Position numbers and translations under genes: made by a program
Virus record (IMG/VR): IMGVR_UViG_3300036670_000250
Coordinates: 1-64,000 of that record
From: a virus
Strand: one strand, 5' to 3'
DNA: 64,000 nucleotides
In this document: piece after piece, positions 59,158 through 64,000 of the stretch
Layout of the letters: each line of letters starts with the position of its first letter
Position numbering within the stretch: position 1 is the stretch's first letter
Notes under the pieces: generated by a model
Told to the model about the DNA's origin: nothing
What the model saw: the letters and a program-made list of their open reading frames with translations, nothing else
The model's database searches: none

Positions 59158-60218
59158 ATTTTATTTTTAAATTCAGGTACAATTTTTTTAATTAATGATG
59201 TTATTCTATGTAAATCATTATTTTTAATTTTAAGCAGTTGTTCAATATCAAAAATAACAGTTTTAAAATCCAAATTTGCATGATTGAGTTTCATTATAAA
59301 GGGTTCATTAGTAGGTATGCTGTTTTCACCATTACATAATAATTCTTCAAATAATTTTTCTCCTGGTCTTAATCCAATAAACTCTATTTTAGTACTAGGT
59401 TTATTTAAAATTCTAATTAATTTTTGAGCAAGACTAGTTATTTTTACAGGATTTCCCATATCAAATAAAAATATTTCACCACCTGTACCTAAAAAAGATG
59501 AATGTAACACTAATTGTGCAGCTTCAGGAATAGTCATAAAATATCTAATAATGTCCGGATGTGTTATTTTAACAGGACCGCCTGACAAAATTTGATCAAT
59601 AAATATTGGCACAACAGAACCATGAGAACCTAACACGTTACCAAATCTTGTTGTTATAAAAGATGTTTGCGAACTGTTGTTAATATGTTGTACATAAAGT
59701 TCTGAAATTCTTTTAGTTGCTCCCATTATATTTGTTGGGTTTACTGCTTTATCAGTTGAAATCATTACAAAAATTTCAACATTATACTGATTTGCAAGTT
59801 CAGCAACATTTTTAGTACCAAGAATGTTTGTTTTTATTGACTCTATTGGATTGGATTCCATCATCGAGACATGCTTATATGCAGCAGCATGGTATACAAT
59901 ATTAGGTCTAAACTGTTCAAAAACTTCATTTAATCTATCGCAATCTCTAATATCGCCAATTATGTATGTTATATCAGTTTCATGGTTTAATTTTAAAATT
60001 TCTTGTTGAAGATAAAAAAGAGGACTTTCTGCGTTATCGTATACAATAATAGAATTAACATTAAGTTGTATAAGTTGTCTTACAATTTCGCTGCCGATTG
60101 ATCCGCAGCCGCCTGTTACTAGAACGCAGTTATCCTTGATGAAATTTTTAATTAATCCGCTATTAATTTCTATAGGTTCTCTATCTAAAAGATTATTATA
60201 GTTTATTAAATTGTTCAT
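59154..60218 (-). CDS. UDP-GlcNAc 4,6-dehydratase (PglF/CapD-like, soluble)
   Basis: This 354-aa extended SDR has VLVTGGCGSIGSEIVRQL for NAD binding, YHAAAYKHVSMMESNP, and the family-typical ISTDKAVNPTNIMGATKR. CapD/PglF enzymes remove water from UDP-GlcNAc to give the 4-keto-6-deoxy sugar. There are no membrane helices at the N-terminus, unlike full-length PglF, so it is the soluble type. It opens the three-gene diNAcBac-type operon. Confidence 0.9.
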   Translation of the reverse strand: MNNLINYNNLLDREPIEINSGLIKNFIKDNCVLVTGGCGSIGSEIVRQLIQLNVNSIIVYDNAESPLFYLQQEILKLNHETDITYIIGDIRDCDRLNEVFEQFRPNIVYHAAAYKHVSMMESNPIESIKTNILGTKNVAELANQYNVEIFVMISTDKAVNPTNIMGATKRISELYVQHINNSSQTSFITTRFGNVLGSHGSVVPIFIDQILSGGPVKITHPDIIRYFMTIPEAAQLVLHSSFLGTGGEIFLFDMGNPVKITSLAQKLIRILNKPSTKIEFIGLRPGEKLFEELLCNGENSIPTNEPFIMKLNHANLDFKTVIFDIEQLLKIKNNDLHRITSLIKKIVPEFKNKI

Positions 60219-60666
60219 AATTTAAAATAGTTGATTCAAGCAAGCCTTTACTAACTAATATATTAAGTAAAGGTTTTTGCGATTGCATTATACGTGGTGA
60301 TGCTTCTTGATATGATAAAAAACCGGCCCAATCGATTTCTTTAACTTGTAATTGTGATTTTGGTATTACTAAAGAAGATAAACCAATGTCTTTTAAATCG
60401 TTGATCTTAACAATATAGTAATAAACTATTTTTTTATTTTTGTTAAAAGATACATTAAATGAATATTCAAGTAAATCAATCATTTTTTTTGTAACTTTAA
60501 TACCGACTTCTTCAAAGGTTTCTCTTATTGCTGCATCAATATTAGATTCACCATCTTCAAGACCGCCTTTCGGAATACCATATGATGCATACCAACTTCG
60601 ACCAGTTGTATGACCTAATAGTACTTTATTATCGTAAATTATTGCTAAGCCTGCTGATTGTTTCAT
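60196..60666 (-). CDS. Nudix hydrolase
   Basis: This 156-aa protein carries the Nudix box GGLEDGESNIDAAIRETFEE plus VGI, giving GX5EX7REXXEEXG. It would hydrolyse a nucleoside diphosphate linked to another group, such as NDP-sugar, oxidised dNTP or RNA cap. Its end overlaps the PglF-like gene by 23 bp, so it may serve the sugar-nucleotide pathway, though nucleotide-pool cleaning near RNR is equally possible. Confidence 0.85.
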   Translation of the reverse strand: MKQSAGLAIIYDNKVLLGHTTGRSWYASYGIPKGGLEDGESNIDAAIRETFEEVGIKVTKKMIDLLEYSFNVSFNKNKKIVYYYIVKINDLKDIGLSSLVIPKSQLQVKEIDWAGFLSYQEASPRIMQSQKPLLNILVSKGLLESTILNYEQFNKL

Positions 60667-60761
60667 TGCATTTAATTATTTATACATTAAAGAAAAATAT
60701 AGTTTAAGTAATAATCTATGAAATTTTCTTTATTTATATATCTTGAAAATATACTAAACAA

Positions 60762-60790
60762 AAAACAGGGAGTAGCGAATTCCCTGTTTT
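60762..60790. terminator. terminator between nrdA and the Nudix/sugar operon
   Basis: AAAACAGGGA (60762-60771) pairs with TCCCTGTTTT (60781-60790) around a 9-nt loop; A and T runs flank it on both sides. Confidence 0.85.
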
Positions 60791-60819
60791 ACTTTCCGTG
60801 AACTAACCCGGTCCTAAAA

Positions 60820-60841
60820 TGCAACTATATCTCAAGTTGCA
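60820..60841. terminator. small hairpin immediately after nrdA
   Basis: TGCAACT pairs with AGTTGCA around an 8-nt loop; on the minus strand it is followed by TTTTA. With the 60762 hairpin it forms a tandem terminator region. The rest of 60667-60847 shows nothing else I can support. Confidence 0.5.
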
Positions 60842-60847
60842 GTTTCT

Positions 60848-62560
60848 TTATGATTCACAACTTGCGCAATCCAAAATGTCTCTAGCAAATGATTGAGCTG
60901 AACCTTGACTAAATTGATAGTAAAGTGTTTTAATACCTTCCTCGTGTGCATATAAATATAATGTATTGATGTCCTTTGCTGGAACACTAGGATGAATCAT
61001 TAGATTTAGTGATTGTGACTGGTCTATAAATTTTTGCCTTTGTGCTGCCTGTAATATTATTTCTTTTGGTGAAATTTCAATAAATGATTTAAAAACTTCC
61101 TTTGTTGGAAAGTTTAAGTGCTGAACACTACCATCTCTTTTAAGAATACCTTCCCATGTTTGTGGGTCATTTAAATCATATTTAATTAATTCTTCTATAA
61201 GAAATGGATTTTTATAAATTGTTTTTGACTTTGCTAAATCTTTAATAAAATAATTAGATTTAATAGGTTCAATACCCATAGAAACCTGCCCTAAAATAAA
61301 AGAACTTGATTTGGTAGGTGCAACTGCAATTAATGTTGTGTTTGCATAGCCTACTCTTAAAGATTTATAACGCCTTTCATCATGTAGCCACATAGAAGCA
61401 GATTCACTTCTTTCTTTTAATGTTGAAAAAATATTATGATTTAATGCCTTTGATTGTAAAGAATCAAATGGAATTAATTTTGATTGAAGTAATGAATGAT
61501 AGCCAAGTACTCCTAAACCTAATGCCCTATGCTGCTCTGCAAACCGATGTGCTCTTGCCATACCTGGCATGTTTGTAGATTTTTTAATAAATTCATCCAT
61601 AACTGCGTTTAAAAACAATACATATGTTTCAATTGCATCTGTGTTTTTAATCTCATCCCAATGTAAAAGATTAATAGAACCTAAGCAACATACAAACGAA
61701 TTAAAAGAATCAGTTGGGAGCTGAATCTCGCTGCATAAATTGCTCGCCGTAATGTCAAGGCCTAATTCCTTATAAGGAGAATTATTATTGCTATTATCCT
61801 TAAACATAATGTAAGGGAAACCGAATTCATTTCTTTTCTGAATGATTTTAGCCCATATTTTACGTTTGTCTACATCGCCTGCTTTCATGTCTGTTATCCA
61901 TGTATCGCCAACAGTAACACCAAATTGCAAGTTTTGTATAGGATTACCATCACTTCCAATATCTAAGAATTCTAAAATATCGCTATGTTCTACCGGTAAC
62001 CATGCGGCGCAGGCACCTCTTCTTGCTTCTGATTGTTTACATACATCAACTGTAGTATCATACATTCTAGCATAGTGTACAGGCCCGTCTGCAGTTCCAC
62101 CAGTTGAAATTGAAGTTCCTCTTGCTCTAATGTTTCCTAAATACACAGAAGTACCACCTCCATATTTTGACATCATTCCAATTTCTCTAGATCCATTTAA
62201 GATACTATCTAAAGTATCGTCTACATTTGATCCATAGCAACTAATAGGAAGTCCTTTATCTTTACCGAAGTTAATCCAAACTGGCGTTGATAAAGAATAG
62301 TATCCTCTATTCATATAATTTTCAAACTTTTTTGCAAAACCGTCAATTTTTAAATATTTTTCTGCCGTATTTGAAATGTTTTTAATTCTTTGTTCAGGTG
62401 ATTCTTCAATATATCCTCTAGATAAGAATTGTCTGCTATCAGTGTTAAGCCAATAATTTTTTTCGTATGGTCCATTATATAAGTCACTTAATGGAGTATT
62501 ATTTAATATTGATTGGGACTCAATCTTGGTAGCTTCATTGTTAGAATAGCCGTTATTCAT
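60848..62560 (-). CDS. nrdA: class I ribonucleotide reductase large subunit (short NrdA)
   Basis: This 570-aa protein contains the RNR core: STPVWINFGKDKGLPISCYGS with a conserved active-site Cys, YGGGTSVYLGNIR, NLCSEIQLP with the radical-site Cys, and a C-terminal CASC redox pair. It lacks the ATP cone seen in the roughly 760-aa enterobacterial type and matches the short form used by Bacteroidetes. It reduces ribonucleotides for phage DNA synthesis together with NrdB. Confidence 0.92.
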   Translation of the reverse strand: MNNGYSNNEATKIESQSILNNTPLSDLYNGPYEKNYWLNTDSRQFLSRGYIEESPEQRIKNISNTAEKYLKIDGFAKKFENYMNRGYYSLSTPVWINFGKDKGLPISCYGSNVDDTLDSILNGSREIGMMSKYGGGTSVYLGNIRARGTSISTGGTADGPVHYARMYDTTVDVCKQSEARRGACAAWLPVEHSDILEFLDIGSDGNPIQNLQFGVTVGDTWITDMKAGDVDKRKIWAKIIQKRNEFGFPYIMFKDNSNNNSPYKELGLDITASNLCSEIQLPTDSFNSFVCCLGSINLLHWDEIKNTDAIETYVLFLNAVMDEFIKKSTNMPGMARAHRFAEQHRALGLGVLGYHSLLQSKLIPFDSLQSKALNHNIFSTLKERSESASMWLHDERRYKSLRVGYANTTLIAVAPTKSSSFILGQVSMGIEPIKSNYFIKDLAKSKTIYKNPFLIEELIKYDLNDPQTWEGILKRDGSVQHLNFPTKEVFKSFIEISPKEIILQAAQRQKFIDQSQSLNLMIHPSVPAKDINTLYLYAHEEGIKTLYYQFSQGSAQSFARDILDCASCES

Positions 62561-62599
62561 ATTTGTATAGTTTAAGTTGTAGTTTAAGTTTTAGTGAGT

Positions 62600-63580
62600 T
62601 TAAAATAAATCGTCGGCTGTAATAGACTTAGATTTTTTATTGTAATCGGTACTCTTCTTGTAAAAAAAGTCACCTTCTTTTGTTGATAATATTTCTACAT
62701 CAAACCATAATGATTTTTCAATTTCAATAAGGTCTACATCAAATATAGATGCCATGCCTATTCTGTTTAATGAATTATTAAATCTATTTTTTATAAAGTT
62801 TTTTATGTTTTCTTTAGATAAAAAATCAAGTTCGCCTCTTTCAAATATCCAATCAAGTATTTTAACTTCTGCTTCATATGCTTTTTTACATGCTGAGTCA
62901 ATTAAGTGTTCAAATTCTGCATCAAACCATTCAGGATTTTCTTGTTTGATAATATTAATTAGTTCAGAACCAAAGTTACCATGTATTTCTTCTTCTTTAC
63001 TTGTTGCCTCAACAACGTTTGAAATACCTTTAAATAAATTTTTGTCTTTGTTGAAAGACATCATAATATAAAATTGGCTAAATAGACTAACATGTTCTAT
63101 AAACAAAGAAAATAATAGCACAGATTTAGTATACATTTTATTGTCTTTACTACGAGTACCATCTAAATATTTTGTTAAGTATGCAATCCTATCCTTAATT
63201 GCTGGAATTTCTACAACATGCTGAAATTCTTCTTCTAATCCAAGGATTCTTAATAGCTGCGCATATGCATCTTTATGTCTTACCTCAGATTCAGCAAAGG
63301 TCATACCAACATCTCCAATTTCAGTAATAGGCATTCGTTTGTAAAGATCTGCCCAAAACGTTTTTACATTTACTTCAATTTGAGCAATTGCTAACATTGA
63401 TCTTTTAATTACTTCTCTCTCTTGTTCTGTTATTTTAGTTTTAAAGTCATCAATGTCTGTTGTGAAGTTAAATTCAGTATGAATCCAATAAGAATGTCTA
63501 ATTGCATCTTTATATGATAATAACTGAGGGTATTCATAAGGTAAAATATTGACTCTACGTTTAAAAATATTGTTATTCAT
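62600..63580 (-). CDS. nrdB: class I ribonucleotide reductase small subunit
   Basis: This 326-aa ferritin-like protein has iron ligands in MTFAESEVRHKDAYAQLL, with Tyr four residues after the His at the radical-tyrosine position, and a second Glu/His set in SKEEEIHGNFG. The C-terminal tail (KSITADDLF) would bind NrdA. Genes nrdB and nrdA are adjacent and co-oriented. Confidence 0.93.
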   Translation of the reverse strand: MNNNIFKRRVNILPYEYPQLLSYKDAIRHSYWIHTEFNFTTDIDDFKTKITEQEREVIKRSMLAIAQIEVNVKTFWADLYKRMPITEIGDVGMTFAESEVRHKDAYAQLLRILGLEEEFQHVVEIPAIKDRIAYLTKYLDGTRSKDNKMYTKSVLLFSLFIEHVSLFSQFYIMMSFNKDKNLFKGISNVVEATSKEEEIHGNFGSELINIIKQENPEWFDAEFEHLIDSACKKAYEAEVKILDWIFERGELDFLSKENIKNFIKNRFNNSLNRIGMASIFDVDLIEIEKSLWFDVEILSTKEGDFFYKKSTDYNKKSKSITADDLF

Positions 63581-63646
63581 GTATTAATGTTATTTTTTAA
63601 CTGTATCGTATGAACAGTTTTGTTTTATATTTATTTGTTAAACTAT

Positions 63647-64000
63647 TTAAAAAATTTTTAATTGTTGTTCTATTTGATATGCGCGCTGCTGAAATTCAAA
63701 AGATTTACCTTTATATTCTTTACGTTGATTATATAAGCGCTCTAATACGTCCTTTAAGATTGACCTTTCGGTGTTATAAACCGCCCCAGTAACGGAAACA
63801 ATAGTGTTTTTTGCTTTTTCTTTTTCTCTTTTATCTGGATGAACTTTCTTAATAAAGCTTTCAGGAGATACATTCATTTGACGCATTACTGATGGATATA
63901 GAGATGCAAAGTCAAAGCAGGCAACAGCATTATGCATTCCTGTGATTGGTTCTTTAACAAAAGCTCCTTCATACTGTTCTCTTTTAACGGGTGGTGCTTT
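63647..64000 (-). CDS. 43: DNA polymerase gp43, N-terminal piece (continues past the window)
   Basis: The frame enters from beyond 64000 (GAFVKEPITGMHNAVACFDF) and includes motif A, DFASLYPSVMRQMNVSPES. It ends at 63647 shortly after NQRKEYKGKSFEFQQRAYQ, inside the fingers region. No intein residues follow; the product simply stops. The remainder of the polymerase is at 48180-48866 and 47123-48070, about 15 kb away. An N-terminal exonuclease domain is expected upstream, outside the window. Such a break must be bridged by non-covalent assembly or by an unseen mechanism. Confidence 0.9.
   Translation of the reverse strand, partial: KAPPVKREQYEGAFVKEPITGMHNAVACFDFASLYPSVMRQMNVSPESFIKKVHPDKREKEKAKNTIVSVTGAVYNTERSILKDVLERLYNQRKEYKGKSFEFQQRAYQIEQQLKIF

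Noticed and set aside
60848-62560. NrdA as a truncated or intein-split gene
   Set aside because: All active-site Cys regions and the C-terminal CASC are present; the short length is normal for the Bacteroidetes-type enzyme.
1-64000. tRNA genes
   Set aside because: I saw no convincing cloverleaf or TTCRA arm in the intergenic spaces; a covariance search (tRNAscan-SE) would be needed to exclude them.

Overview
The window is one contiguous piece of an AT-rich, T4-like (distant 'far-T4' type) myovirus genome. Nearly all genes lie on the minus strand. T4 equivalents recognisable from sequence are tail tube gp19, sheath gp18, large terminase gp17, a gp16 candidate, a GroES-like gp31 analogue, RNase H, clamp loader gp44 and a gp62 candidate, capsid gp23, protease/scaffold gp21-gp22, portal gp20, head-completion gp4, late sigma gp55, a gp15 candidate, gp46/gp47, helicase gp41, UvsX, sliding clamp gp45, polymerase gp43 and NrdA/NrdB. 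A Bacteroidetes (probably Flavobacteriia) host is inferred from a small Hc1/histone-H1-like protein, the short NrdA, AT richness, and A-rich leaders in place of Shine-Dalgarno sites.

Layout: 1-1595 is an array of small ORFs built from 12-bp units and separated by 52-bp copies of the 3' end of the adjacent SWIM zinc-finger gene. 2-12 kb holds an exonuclease and tail genes. 12-16 kb holds terminase genes. 16-23 kb mixes virion and replication genes. 23-37 kb is head morphogenesis and neck. 35-49 kb is recombination and replication. 45-60 kb is a glycan/sugar-nucleotide accessory region with a C5 methyltransferase and a DinG-like helicase. 60-64 kb holds nucleotide metabolism and the start of gp43.

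The outstanding feature is a set of fractured essential genes joined by split inteins. Six split inteins lie in five proteins. TerL, gp41 and gp46 are each broken exactly at the P-loop Lys|Ser/Thr bond by an 'early-split' intein (N part 28-60 aa, C part 123-136 aa). UvsX is broken into three genes by two canonical split inteins flanking a 13-residue middle extein that corresponds to DNA-binding loop L2. gp43 is broken inside the catalytic YxDTDS motif and also, without an intein, in the fingers region, with the pieces about 15 kb apart. The TerL halves are separated by an intact Vsr-like (EDxHD-type) homing endonuclease gene. The gaps in gp46, gp43 and the second UvsX break hold decayed fragments of the same endonuclease family, and the first UvsX gap holds a decayed fragment of a different, possibly PD-(D/E)xK-like, nuclease. 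Fractured phage genes with split inteins and this nuclease family are known from metagenomes; the three-gene UvsX, the shared P-loop breakpoint in three proteins and the fossil nucleases in one genome are what I would look at first.

Late genes are commonly preceded by an ATATATAA(A)/TATAAATA element, matching the T4 late promoter and the presence of gp55-like sigma and gp45-like clamp. The phage also carries a likely complete UDP-diNAcBac pathway (PglF/PglD/PglE types) and a second NTase/kinase/HAD trio. All family calls are from motif reading by eye; no database search was possible.
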